NCBI GenBank assembly: GCA_020698575.1
Contig: CM036241.1
Location: forward strand, 10,520,416 to 10,584,415
Direction: 5' to 3'
DNA from: Bostrychus sinensis
Taxonomy: Eukaryota > Chordata > Actinopteri > Gobiiformes > Eleotridae
Length of the DNA stretch: 64,000 bases
Shown: positions 23,230-35,100 of the stretch, piece by piece
Layout: each line of letters starts with the position of its first letter
Position numbering within the stretch: the first letter of the stretch is position 1
Position numbers and translations under genes: made by a program
Notes under the pieces: model-generated
What the model was told of the DNA's origin: nothing
What the model saw: only the letters and a program-made list of their open reading frames with translations
Database searches by the model: none

Positions 23230-24200
23230 CTACAGTTTATGTATTTTTGGGGGTAGCAGCACTGCTCACCTCACAACCAGAAGGTCTCAGGTTTGAGTAG
23301 TAGTAAAAAAAAATGTGCATTTGAGAAGAGCTGCACAATTATCGCAAATTTATTATCACAATTTCAGCGCAAACACATTATCCCTATAGTAAGAAAGAAA
23401 GTTTATCACAATATCAATCAATCAATCAAATCAGTCTTTATTTATAAAGCACTTTTTATACAAATATGCAGCAGTAAAGTGCTGTATAGGGTTAAAAGGA
23501 ATAATTTTGTAGTAAAATGGCATTATACAAAAAGTTTAAGTACGTTTTTCTTCACTGTGTCTTTTCCAAATAGCACAACAGAACTGCACTCTGCTGCCCT
23601 CTTCTGGTCTGTTCATCTGTTTCTTTACACCAGTAAAGTACTTACTATAATTGGTTTTCTTTAGTCAGATGTAGAGATTATAAACTTTGCAGTGCTGTTC
23701 TAGAGATGATTAACAGTTTGGTTTAAAAAGATACAAGCAAGCATAAAAAATATTTAAAAGCCCAGATTTAGTCATAATAGCCTTGTTTTAGTCCTGGTTT
23801 AGTCTTTAAGTTTTGATTTTGACACAGTTTTCAGGAGTAGATACAAAGACTTGTGTTGTATTTCTGCTTTAATAATTAACTTACTATGCCAAAATACTTT
23901 ATCAAAATATCACCAATGATATTGTTATCTCAACATTCAACATCGTTATCATAGTTATCATATTGTGCAGCCATACATTTATTTTATTCAGTAGTTTTAA
24001 GTCATTTATTATTATTTCAACAGTAGTTTTACTTGATCTTGAGCACTTCCTACTCTGGCTGTGGCCTATGACTAACAGGAAGTAACAGGAAGTACACAAC
24101 CAACAATGAGGGCACCTGTAAAATGCAGAAGATGGTAGATAACGCTCCTGAAACAATGGCTGTCCTTGAAACAAAATGTGTTTGTGTCTCAAACACTGGT
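23230..24200 (-). other. duplicated intron/5' segment of shisa-like copy C
   Basis: Three blocks match other copies in order. 'gggggtagcagc' plus 'ctcacaaccagaaggtctca' also occurs at 16,748-16,790. 'tagtaaaatggcat' plus 'atacaaaaagttt' also occurs at 10,014-10,170. The 'agaagatggtagataac' plus 'ccttgaaacaaaa' block also occurs at 10,262-10,310. This supports a segmental duplication spanning exon 2 and intron 1. A 'tttatttataaagcac' repeat tail is inserted at 23,432-23,490. Confidence 0.6.
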
Positions 24201-24639
24201 ACCATTAAATCCATCTTTTCAAGATTTTAATTAAATAATCAAGACATAAACTGACACAACTTAAAATATTATTTAGATCATTCCACTCCACTGAAAATGC
24301 ATGAAATGAACTGTAATGTTTCAGATTGATGTTGGCAGGGCTGTGGTACTCTCATGCACCAACTGTGGCACTGCCCTGAGGTCAACACCTTTTGGTACAA
24401 TACTGGATTATATTTCCAGTAATGTTCAGGAGTAGCTGGAAAAAATGTTAGAGTGAACCTAAAACAGCACAAAAATGAATTGGACTAGCTTTCCTCTCTG
24501 TAAAATGCACCATAATTATGAAGTGTAAAGTGTGAAAATCAAATTGTTTTCAGATGGACATATGGATAAGTGACTATTTAGAGCTTGTCTCCATGGAACA
24601 AGCAGCAGTAGCTCTAGACCTGGGCAATGAGCCCTGAAA

Positions 24640-25270
24640 TGCATTTGGCTTAGTATGGTCTGCTTAAATCGATAAACTTCAACTTTATTATTATCCCAAA
24701 GAAATTTTGGTTTGCAACAGGTGTCACAGCACACACAGAAATAAAAAATACCCACAGAATACACAGATAAATACAAATACACTGTAAAAACAAAATCCTA
24801 ATTTTACGGTAAAAAAAAAAACTAATTTTTTAAGGAAGTTTCACATTGTTTTTAGTATACAGTAAAAAACTTTAAATTTATGTCACATTACCTTCAAATT
24901 AAGTCACTATTCAATTTTATGGGTTTATACCATAATAACAATTAAAGGTTTTTTCTAATTTTTTATGGTAAATTTACTGTATTTATTATATGTGATTTTT
25001 CCTTTTTCTTGAATTACAGAAAAATGCATGTAAAATTACATTAATTAACAGTATTTAAATGTGTGGCACATTATTTATAAATTGTTGACCATACTAAACA
25101 ACTTTTTCAAGCCTTTTTCAAACTTTTTCAACAAGTTTTTCTCCTTAATTTTAAGGTAAATGTTATTAATTGCATATTTGTACATATTTATACATTAATG
25201 TTCATATAAAACATCTAAAGATTTTCTCCTTAATTTTAAAGTACATTAAATAAAGGTTTAATATTGTAAA
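24640..25270. repeat. AT-rich interspersed repeats
   Basis: A 'tttattattatcccaaagaaattttggtttgcaacagg'-like tail (given in parts; 24,684-24,722) and a run of 'cactgtaaaaacaaaatcct', 'ttttacggtaaaa' and 'ccttaattttaaggtaaa' motifs are typical fish repeat pieces. No gene is seen. Confidence 0.45.
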
Positions 25271-26440
25271 GGATTTATCACTGGAAAATGAGGAACATGC
25301 TTCTTTCAATCTACATTTGTCAATGTGAGACCTCTACATCTACTGTCTGTCATTCAGGGAATAGAAACCAATACAATACAGGAATAGCTAACAAAAACAA
25401 TTGCCACAAGTGCATTTCTAAGCAATTCATCCTAATTATGACCTCAGAAATAAAAGATACCCTCACTCGCTGGGTTCTTATCCGGGGCATTCTCAGTCTC
25501 CGTGCAGAGGGAAGTAAATTCATTATCTGTCGGGTTTTACAGATAACACTTCGACTGTAGATGTCATGCAGCTGAGACACCAATGATTTTACCTGAGACT
25601 TTGACCAACCTCGCCAAACGATTTTTGCTGGACAAAGAAAGAGCACCAACCCAAGCCACAATACAGAATGTAAGGACTGATTCAATAAAAGACTGATAAA
25701 GTATGCATAATAGTAATAGCATGGCTTAGCAGTGTGGCACTAAATATATTAAAATGCACACCTAGTCATTTTTTTTTTTACTTTTAAAGAAAGCATTGAC
25801 TGGGGAAAAACAACCAAAATGTGTGCGGCTTTTAGAAATTTTAACTTACCTGTATTTTCTTGGTTTTTATTCGACCACATGAAGCTGTAGCCTTGTTCTC
25901 TCCCAAATGTAATGTAAAGTCCATGAACTTACTACTACTAGCCTACAAAATAATGCTCTTTTATTATACACTCGGTGTGATGAATGACTTTGCAAAACAT
26001 AAAATATCTAAAAATCTTCTGAAAAAATAACCCATAACTGTTAAATTGCCAATAAACAGCCTGAACGTAACCTGTTTCTGCCTGCGTTGGTTACTTTGTG
26101 AGCAAAAAAATAACTCAAAAACTAACCAAGCATAAAGGCAGATTTTTCATGTATCAAAAAATAACTAATGCAGCTTTATTTTTAGAAGTTAATTGTTGGG
26201 TATGTGTGTCAAACAAACAAACAAAAGAATTACTCTTCAACAAAATATCCTTCCTTTAACAAACAGCAGAGGGCGCCCAAAACACGAGACTTTTTTTTTT
26301 TTAAACAGACTAAATGTAGATATTTACAATAAAGAATACATTTGCACTGTTGTGATCAACTTTATACATGTCTTGAAAATAGAAAAATACAACCACGTTT
26401 AAAAGCCCATGGAGGAGCAACAGCAACAAGATTTTAACAG
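25271..26440. other. non-coding stretch, no gene seen
   Basis: AT-rich sequence. The frames at 25,288-25,560 and 25,350-25,685 overlap on opposite strands, have no recognisable domain and are not supported as genes. Confidence 0.4.
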
Positions 26441-26830
26441 CAGACAACTATTTTTCTCAAACAGATTTGAGTAAATGTCTTTCAGTAATGACTAAAAAAA
26501 ATATGAAGTGATGATGTGGCTGCAGCAAAATCACATTCATATATTTGGTTAGTCTTTGAAAAAACTGTAACAAAGACCTATTTTGTAAAACATGACTATT
26601 TTGCTGCTATAATCTTAACAAAGAGCTATAATCTTAATAACAATATGTACATTTTTCAGAGGAAGTAAGGCAAGCAGCAGAATACTGAGGATCTGTAACA
26701 ATGACAGTCGAGGAGGTGTTGAAGCAGAGGTGTAAACCAAAGACACACGTCACTGATAAAAATAACTTTTATAACACGACAACATGTAACTGAACAGAAA
26801 ATAGAAATAATCAAGCCATTATAGGTTTTG
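26440..26830 (-). other. 3'-flank segment homologous to that of copy B
   Basis: This matches 12,660-12,830 over about 200 bases, with small insertions such as a local repeat of 'ataatcttaa'. A weaker third echo ('gtgcagcaaaatca', 'gagtcttcaacaacaa') lies at 27,860-27,905. It is downstream of shisa5 in that gene's sense, so I infer distal 3' UTR or 3' flank carried along in the tandem duplication. Confidence 0.45.
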
Positions 26831-27357
26831 GTGAACAAAGGCACAGGCGTTTTCTTGTGTTTTTGATAAACTTATCATGAACTCAACCAAGAAAAGCTTA
26901 TGAAAATGCACATGAAAAAAAATCAACTTTGGTTTCATCATTCAAAGCTGCCGATGCGATTCAGGTCACAGGTGTTAACATACAACTCTTTGAACAGCTA
27001 CACTAAAACAACCTGAGCAAAAATGGTCCAGAAATTTCTACTTTTCATTAAACTATGAAGTTCAGATGAGTGAGTAAATCATCCCTGCGCTGATTATTAG
27101 TTGCATATTATGTGAACAGAATTCCCTTTTGACATTTTCACTGTTATCCTCCGAGGAACACTAAATCGACACAAATATTTGTACAATAAGGCTTTAACAG
27201 ATTAATTTGTTAAAACTGAACTAACTAAAACATAACAACTACGAATAAGGCAAGGGCACTTTCAAACATTGGACCACAGAAATTGTGAATGTGAACTACA
27301 GATAAACATATGCACTGTACAGAGAGCAGCAACAAGGTCAGAGGACATCAATCAAGC

Positions 27358-27738
27358 ATAACATTATGACCACTCACCTATTATTGGTGTTGTGTGTCTG
27401 CCTAATATGCAGCCTCAGCATTGACTACCCTCGTGTATCACCTGTCACCACTGCTCCTTCCTTGGGCAACTTTTGATAAATATTGACCTCTGCAGACCGG
27501 GAACACCCCACAAAAGCTGCATTTTGGTGATGCTCTGACCCACTCGTCTCTTTATCACCATTTGGTCCATGACAAACTCGCTCAAGTCCTTAACCCTGCG
27601 CATTGGTCCTGCTTCTAAAAGCATTCATTTTGGGGACAAAATGTTCACTTGCGGTCTAATGTATCCCACCCATTAACAGGAGCCATGATGAGGAGATAAT
27701 CTGTTGTTCGCTTCACCTGTGAGTGGTCATAATGTTAT
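27358..27738. mobile_element. MITE with perfect 20-bp inverted ends
   Basis: The left end 'ataacattatgaccactcac' is the exact reverse complement of the right end at 27,719-27,738. The interior has no coding potential. It is the best copy of a family with fragments at 14,215, 8,990, 16,290 and 21,910. The superfamily is uncertain. Confidence 0.75.
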
Positions 27739-28583
27739 CCCTGATCAGTAAAAATATATTGGTCTTTTACAATAATTCTCAGTGGTTTTATGAGTAATTC
27801 AAACAGACCCATGGACCCAATAAAACAGAATTAGAAAAACTGACTTTTGTCTTTAGTGCGTGCAGCAAAATCAATCAACATTTTGATGAGTCTTCAACAA
27901 CAAGACACACACTTTTGACTACTAATGTAATATTTACACATGTAACCAGCAAAACTACCTGAGGGCCTTGTACTCTGAAGCTGGATCTAGAGGTTTAGCA
28001 AAGCCATTTTGAGATTAACATTGGGTTTCAGTTTCACAAAGCAAGTGAACGGTGGTAGATGGCACTGGAAAGTTACACTGAATAGCTCTTCTCAAGGCTA
28101 GAGTCGTGTTTCTCTTTTTTCTTCCCATGGTTTATAAGTAACTTTCTAAATCATTTTACTACAACCTTTATGCCAAAATTTGTTTTACCATTAATGTAAC
28201 AAAAACAATATCCAGGCTTCAAAAAAGCTGAACATTTTATGTTGTTACCGTTCAGTGATAAAAGAGTCCCCGACTCAAAACATCAGAGTATATGTAATAA
28301 TGGTATATGTAAAAATTCTTTCACATTTTATTTTACCTAAATCTTTTAATCAACTTGTGCCCTGACTTTTATGCAAAAAAAGAAGTACAAAAAATCTTTT
28401 ATGACGTGAAACAGTAAACTCCACACTTCAGTAATATGCAAAAACTAACTATTTGAATATTGTGATAAAATATTGAGCTATTATAAGCCACTTTGACACA
28501 GTAAAAGATGAATTAGGTCACACAACAAAACACAAGGCTCTGGACTAGCTTCCTCACTTGCACTGGTTAAACTGCATTTACTC

Positions 28584-28630
28584 ACGTGATCATGTGATCA
28601 TGTGATCATGTGATCATGTGATCATGTGCT
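28584..28630 (+). repeat. ATGTGATC octamer tandem repeat
   Basis: About five perfect tandem copies of atgtgatc. Each junction contains the palindrome TGATCA, so single strands could fold. It lies about 0.5 kb downstream of the shisa5 stop codon in the gene's sense, possibly inside its 3' UTR. Confidence 0.85.
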
Positions 28631-28769
28631 CTGATTTGTCAATCGTTTGATGATGCCAAGTGTCAAATGCCTGTCACATGGATTGACAAACCCTTACTGC
28701 AATACAGGCATTTCTTTGATGTTGAGAGTGGTTCTCAACTATTGGCTTACTGTTGGATTTCAGCCCTGA

Positions 28770-28800
28770 ACATTTTATTGTGGCATATTTTTTATTAACT
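28770..28800 (-). terminator. candidate shisa5 polyadenylation signals
   Basis: On the minus strand AATAAA occurs at 28,779-28,774 and 28,796-28,791, about 310-340 bases past the stop codon. They are correctly placed for a 3' UTR end, but such hexamers are common in AT-rich DNA and the mapping is not certain. Confidence 0.35.
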
Positions 28801-29108
28801 TAAAGTCCACATATTATGGTTTTTCAGTAGTTTTGGACATCTTTGCATTAGTATTTCACATTTACTAACTTCAAATAATGTGACTTTGCAGAGATGATGT
28901 CATGTAGATTTATATGAAGAGAAACACAAGATTAGCTCAGTAACTTGCTTAATGCCAATAACCTAACCACAACAATTCGGCAGGACCAGGAGAGACTTGT
29001 CTTGGCTTGACCAGCTTCATAGTACAGGGCCCTAATAAGATCACATTACATTACTGGTTTCACCGTGTTCCCAAAATCTTGCATTGTGGTGGTAAGTGGT
29101 CGTTTTTT

Positions 29109-32100
29109 TCACATCTTGTTGGGTACATAATCCGGGTTGAATGCCGGCTGAGACAGGAAGTCCATATTTGGAGCCATGGGCTGTGGCTGTGGGGCAGGCT
29201 GAGCTGCTGGGGCCTGGGCAGGGGGCTGCAGAGGGTACGACGGCTGTCCCAGGGAGAACGCTGCCTGGCTATAAGGCATGGGGCCAGGGGGGTAGGCAGG
29301 ACCGGCAACAGCTAGACACAGATAAAAAACAAGTGGTTAACAACTTTTGGTGAATGATAAGAAAAAAAAAAAAAAAAAACATGTTTGGTGGCAGAGGTGC
29401 AGAACAAGATAAGTAATAGCGCTGTGTTGCTGATACATACAGCCCATGATATTGGTGACCATACACTGCAATTTTTATTTTAACCATATAATTTTAGAAA
29501 ACGTCACCTGTATACCACTACATGCACAAAATGTTATTAAATACATTTTATTTAATAATCAGAACAGTAAGTTCTGCAACTGCCTTTCACAAACAAACAG
29601 AAAAATGAAGATGCTATCAGGATTTCCTTTAATAAAACATCAAATATACGGTTGATCTGTTTAAGTTTAAATACAATAACTATTTTGAATATTGTAAAAA
29701 TGATATGGTCCAAAAAACTAATATCAGGCATTAAACGCATTCTGCTCATCAGAACTAGGGCTAATGTAAAGTAAAAAAAAAAAAAAGGCTGAACTTGAAC
29801 CAAACTTGATAAGAATTGTTACATGGGAGACTATTAATGCAATACAAGTAGTATGGAATTTTTTGTGAGTAACATTTTGTAATAGAATAAAAATTTAAAT
29901 TACATATAGCGCAGCCTTAAAATATTTACGTTTTCAAAAACAAATTTGAACACATTGCACATAGGGCTGGGCGATAAATCGATTTTTTCAATTAATTCGA
30001 ATTTGTAGTGCAGGTCGACTTGTTTTAATAAAAATCGATTTAAAAAAAAAAAAACGTGCACCACCGGCGCTCTGGGCTCCCGTAGTTCACAGTGGGTAGG
30101 CCCCGCCCTCCCTCCGCGCTAGAGGAACACAAACAACACGGCAGCGAGCAGGAAAGAACTCGTTCCTAGGAAAGGCACAGTGTCGTCAGTTGTGTGGAAT
30201 TGGTTCGGGTTTGCGGCGTCAGACAGAGCACAAACAGCGCCCGCTGCAAAGTCAGTCCCTACAGGATTTCGCGATGTTGTGATCGCAACTATTAACGCAA
30301 ACTCAAGCAAACCCTGCAAATTCAGCGCGACCCTGCAACTTTGTCTAAACTCCGCAACTTTGGTCAGTTATCGCCGAGATTTTCCTTTAAAATTGCATTT
30401 TGCTGCACTTACCGCTGTCTGTGGGCCATACCCTGTTCCGAGCAGAGCAGCGCTCCGGTAATGCGCCGGAGGTCGGGCTGCCACAGACAAAGCGGCGTGG
30501 AGGACGGAGGTGCGGTGCCAAAGTTGTGCGCACACATAAACAGTACGGCATGGAGGAGCACATGAGGTCGCAGGAGCTCAGCAGCAGCAGCGGTGTGGAT
30601 GGGACTGAAGGAGGAGACGAACGCGGTACTTTCTAGTTTTGTTTGGTGTCACTCTGAAAAGCTGTCTGCGTTGCCATGGTGATATAGTTCCCTAAAAAGT
30701 TTAATGGGCAGCGTATTTAGACAACAATAAAGTTTGAGGTCATTGTTCTTTAAACGTTAATGTTGCAGGCTAATAACCTTCCTGAAAACCAGCACAGCAA
30801 ACTTCCTCTGTTTTTAATGACGGGATGTTCTACAGCACACAACAGGAATCACCAGAGAAGATCTGAGAGGAACACAATCAGCTGCAGTGTAACAGCCACC
30901 CCCAAAAAGCAGCCTAATAACACAGCAAATCTTTAATTAGATTAATTACCACCTCACATATGTTTAAAAACAGATTTTGTTAGTTTTTACAGTTCTAGCT
31001 AATATTTTTAAGAAGAATTATAGACAAAAAAAATTGCAACTTTTAAGAAAATCCCCTGCAAAATCACAGGGCCTTCTCTTCTATTTGACTTCTGTCTGAT
31101 TGCACTTTAACCTCAAGAGGAAATCAAAGCAATAAAGCTAAACTTGTTTTGGACAATTTCTCTGTTGTCTTCAGTTTGATTTTAAGTGGGGAAATAAATC
31201 GTTTTTAAATCGTAAATCGAATTTTTTGTGAAAAAATTTGAGATTTTTTTTTTAGGCAAAATCGCCCAGCTCTAATTGCACATAACACTGCTCCCACTAT
31301 TACCATTACATTTCCTACAAGTATTATTAAGTATTATTATTTAAGAGCATATTCTTTAAAAAGTGTGTTTACTATCAGATAATTATTTAAATAACTAGTT
31401 TATTTTTTAACATTGTCAGTGGCTTGGTGCAAAAAATATTGAAATTAACGGATTCACGGTGACATGCATTTATGCAATTTTTAGTTTTAGCTTTCAGTTC
31501 CTCTTCTGCATGAACAGATTTTTTAAAGATTTATTTTTTAGCATTTCACCTTTGGTACAGTGAGGGAGGTAATAGAGCAAACTGGCCTGAGCAGGAAATC
31601 AAACCTGGGTTTCTCCAGTATGTGGTATGCTCTCTACCAGGTGAGCCACTGGGACCTCCCTAATGGGCCTTTTGTACATTTTGTTGTTTGTTGTGTGTTT
31701 GCCATCTTATAAATTTGTTGTCGTCTTCACTCTTTTCAGCTCAAAACATCTGCCTAGTGTGCAGTAATTCGCATAATGATTTGGTTTAGGTTTAACCCCT
31801 GATGCCCTTCCTGATGCAACCCTCTTCAGACATTGTATTAGTATTTGTGTAGTAAAAACATTTACACATTAAATATATTAACCTCATTGTTCTACATATG
31901 TTCACACTGTAGGTCTTAACGCTTAATTCAGATTTTTTGCTCAAATCTGATTTTTTTGTGTTTCCGTCTCATGTGTGGACTGTTTCCGGCCCTAATGTGA
32001 CTCGAGCTCAAAAAAGCCATGGTGCAGTCTGGAGCGATGGGATTATGTTGTAAGAGGCTTCACTTCAGTTTCTCCATAAGTTCAGGATATTGCAGAAGAT

Positions 32101-35100
32101 GTTTGAACACAACTGTGACTGACACTCCTCAATCCTAACGTCTTCATATTGATCCCTCAAGTTTAGCTTCAACAGGACTGTCACCTTAAATCAAATTTGT
32201 GCTGTTACTGCCACGAAAAAATCTGATACAGGTCACATATGGGCAAAAAAGTCAGCTTTGGGACACTTTTACCTGCAGTGTGAACGTAGCCTAAGTTTGC
32301 CTGTTTTAACTGAATTACCAGTACTAAATAGGCACCGAATTAGATTATTAGGTTTAAAACTTTTTTTTTTCACTGACTCAGCTCCATTAATGTTGTCGCC
32401 AGGCTTGTTATCATTTGATCGGGGCAGTTCCCGCCTCTTCCAGCGCAGAATTGGGCTGTCTGTTGCATTTCAATGAATAAAAGTCAGATTAAATGCGACT
32501 TTTCCGTTCAGGTTGCGGTCACATCATAAAAGATCAGATACGTTTCTGATTTAGGACCACATATAAAAGTGGCCTGGGTCACATTTAAAAAAATCTGATT
32601 TGTGCTGTTCATACTGCCAGGAAAAAAAAAATCAGATACAGGTCACATATGGGCAAAAAAGTCAGATTTGGGTCGCTTTTACCTGCAGTGTGAACATGGC
32701 CTAAGTTTTGAATTACCAGCCCCAAATGGGCAGACACTGAATAAGATTATCCCAGAACATTAAGGTCTGTACTCACTGGCTTCGTGATATGTCGGAGGAG
32801 GTCCTGGCATGTACCCTCCCTGGTAGGGCATAGGCTGGGTCCCATACCCGGGCTGGATGGGCACAGGTTGGTAGGATGGATACTGGGCTCCCTGGTAGGG
32901 CTGTGGGCCCATGGTGGGCTGCTGGGGGTAGGTCTGAGGCGGGGCAGTGACCACTGTGGTGTGGGTGGTGGTCGCTACCACAGCTGCAGGCAAAAGGAGC
33001 AAAACATCATTAGAAACAGAGAGGAAACTTGACTTTGGAAAGCAGCTGAGCTAATAACAGGTAAAAGCGAAATGGTAAAGTAATGGAGATATTTGGCAGT
33101 GCTACGGGTAGAGAATTGAATGCCCTTTTTATTTTGTATACATTTTTAATTTGTCACTGGCAAATTGGCATGGGCACTTTTTTTATATATTTTTACAATT
33201 AATACAATTTTTTGGCTTTACTTAATAGAACTGCTGAGAAATTATAGGAAATCATAGGGAAGAGCATAGGGAAAGACATTCGGCAAATTATCGCGATCCA
33301 CATGCAACCCCACGAAGCCGGGGCAGGCTGTAGTTGCCTTATATATGCAACACAGCTCTACCAACTGAGCTATACCACCTAAGATTGATTTTATCTTATT
33401 TCTATTCTATAATGCTTTTTTTGTTTTTGTTTTAAACTGTCTGATATGGTTATGTTTATAATTTGCCGTTGTTTTTCATAGGTGTTTATATTTGTCCTTC
33501 CGCATTCGTTTGTGTAAAGCTCTTTGTTTTGTTTTGAAACAAATGTTATGTCTATGGTCATGATAATGTTGTGTACAATGTCAGACTATTGCTGCATGCT
33601 TACTGTTCACTCAGACCCAAGGTTGGACAAAGCTCTTTCTCTTCAAGAGTAACAGAAGCAAACAATTTTACACTAGGAAAGGAATATTTTGTGACATTGA
33701 CTCTGTTGTGTTAATGTTTCAAATTGGAGAGTTACTAATCATGAAAAGACTGCTAAAAATGTCAGTTTACTAGCATTTAGCGCAACAAACAAGTCAGATT
33801 TGATGACTAGGCATTCATAACACTAGATTTCACTTTTGTAAACAAATTAGATTGTTAAAGATATAACTCTTTCAAGGCTAAATTATCCACAGAACTTTTA
33901 CTCGACCAGAAAGGCCTGTTGTAAGCTCGACTGTAAATCTTGACTTACTTTGACTTACTTTGTTCTTACAGCAGAGGAAGTTATGGCCACAAAACGTTAA
34001 TCAAAACTGACACTTCTCTGTTTATTGTGTAAGCGAGAAGTACACTAAACACAAACACTACATGACCACAAAGACAGACTTAGATTTATAGAAAAGGCCC
34101 TGGTTTCAAAATAGGATTACTGAACTTTTACTTCTTGAGTAAAAGTATTTAGCTGTAAAGAATCAATTACTTTTGAAAAATCTACAACTTCTGGTACTAC
34201 TATTACTACTACTGCTGCAGCTATTATGGTTATTGCTACTAATACTACTATCGCTGGTCTGGAACTGCTACTGCTGCTTTTATTACTGCTACTATTACTA
34301 CTAAAACAAACCTGGTACAAACCCACGAAATCAATAAAAACTATTTCTATTATTTAAATTCTAAAAGCTATAATTTTTCATGAAATAGTAAAATCTCTCA
34401 GTTTCAACTCCAGTTTTATTTTTGACAAGCTTATGCATGGCCAAAAAGGAGGGGAAAGTGTGACTTTTTTTTTTCTAGACAGTGGAAATGTTTTTTGTTT
34501 TTCAGTTTTGATGATGAGATTCTAAAATCTAAAACAGCTTTGTAAGAAATGCCAAAATTTGAGAAAAAAAAATAATTGAAAAGCCCTAAAAGTGTGCCAG
34601 AAGGGCCTGAGGGTTAAGTAAACTTTTTTTTTCTTTAACTTAATTCTGTTGAAGCATTTGTAGTCCTACTTGTAATTTTATATTGACATAACCATACTTT
34701 TACTTGAGTACCAATTTTCAGTACTTCCCCACCTCTTGTCCCAGCATTTTTAGATTTAGGGTTGTACTTGAGTAAGAGTAGCAACTTTCCACCTCTGTTT
34801 TGATCACAGTAAATCTTTTACCGACAGCCATTCCAGCCATTGAAGTTTTAGGATGTGAGACAATGAAGGACAGCAGCCACCTCAGGGATGGGCGTGTTTC
34901 CACAACATGTGATGCTTTTGGGTCTGAAGGAGGAGGAGGCATCGAGGCGGCTTCCTGTAAATGACGTCCTATGGTCTCTGAGGTTTTTTTTTTTTTAAGA
35001 CTGTGCTGGCTGTGGAAGCAGTGAGTCACTGAGGGGTGGAGCTCAAACATTCTTGGACATAATCCCAACGTGAACGCTGTCAGTGAATCCGCTGCATTCT

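Noticed and set aside
30180..30640. Three overlapping plus-strand frames (78-93 residues)
   Set aside because: They lie inside a nested non-autonomous transposon whose inverted relative at 13.4-13.7 kb produces similar frames.
31560..31662. tRNA gene on the minus strand
   Set aside because: A- and B-box-like words are present, but the stems do not close; it is a SINE head. The same holds for 33,288-33,385.
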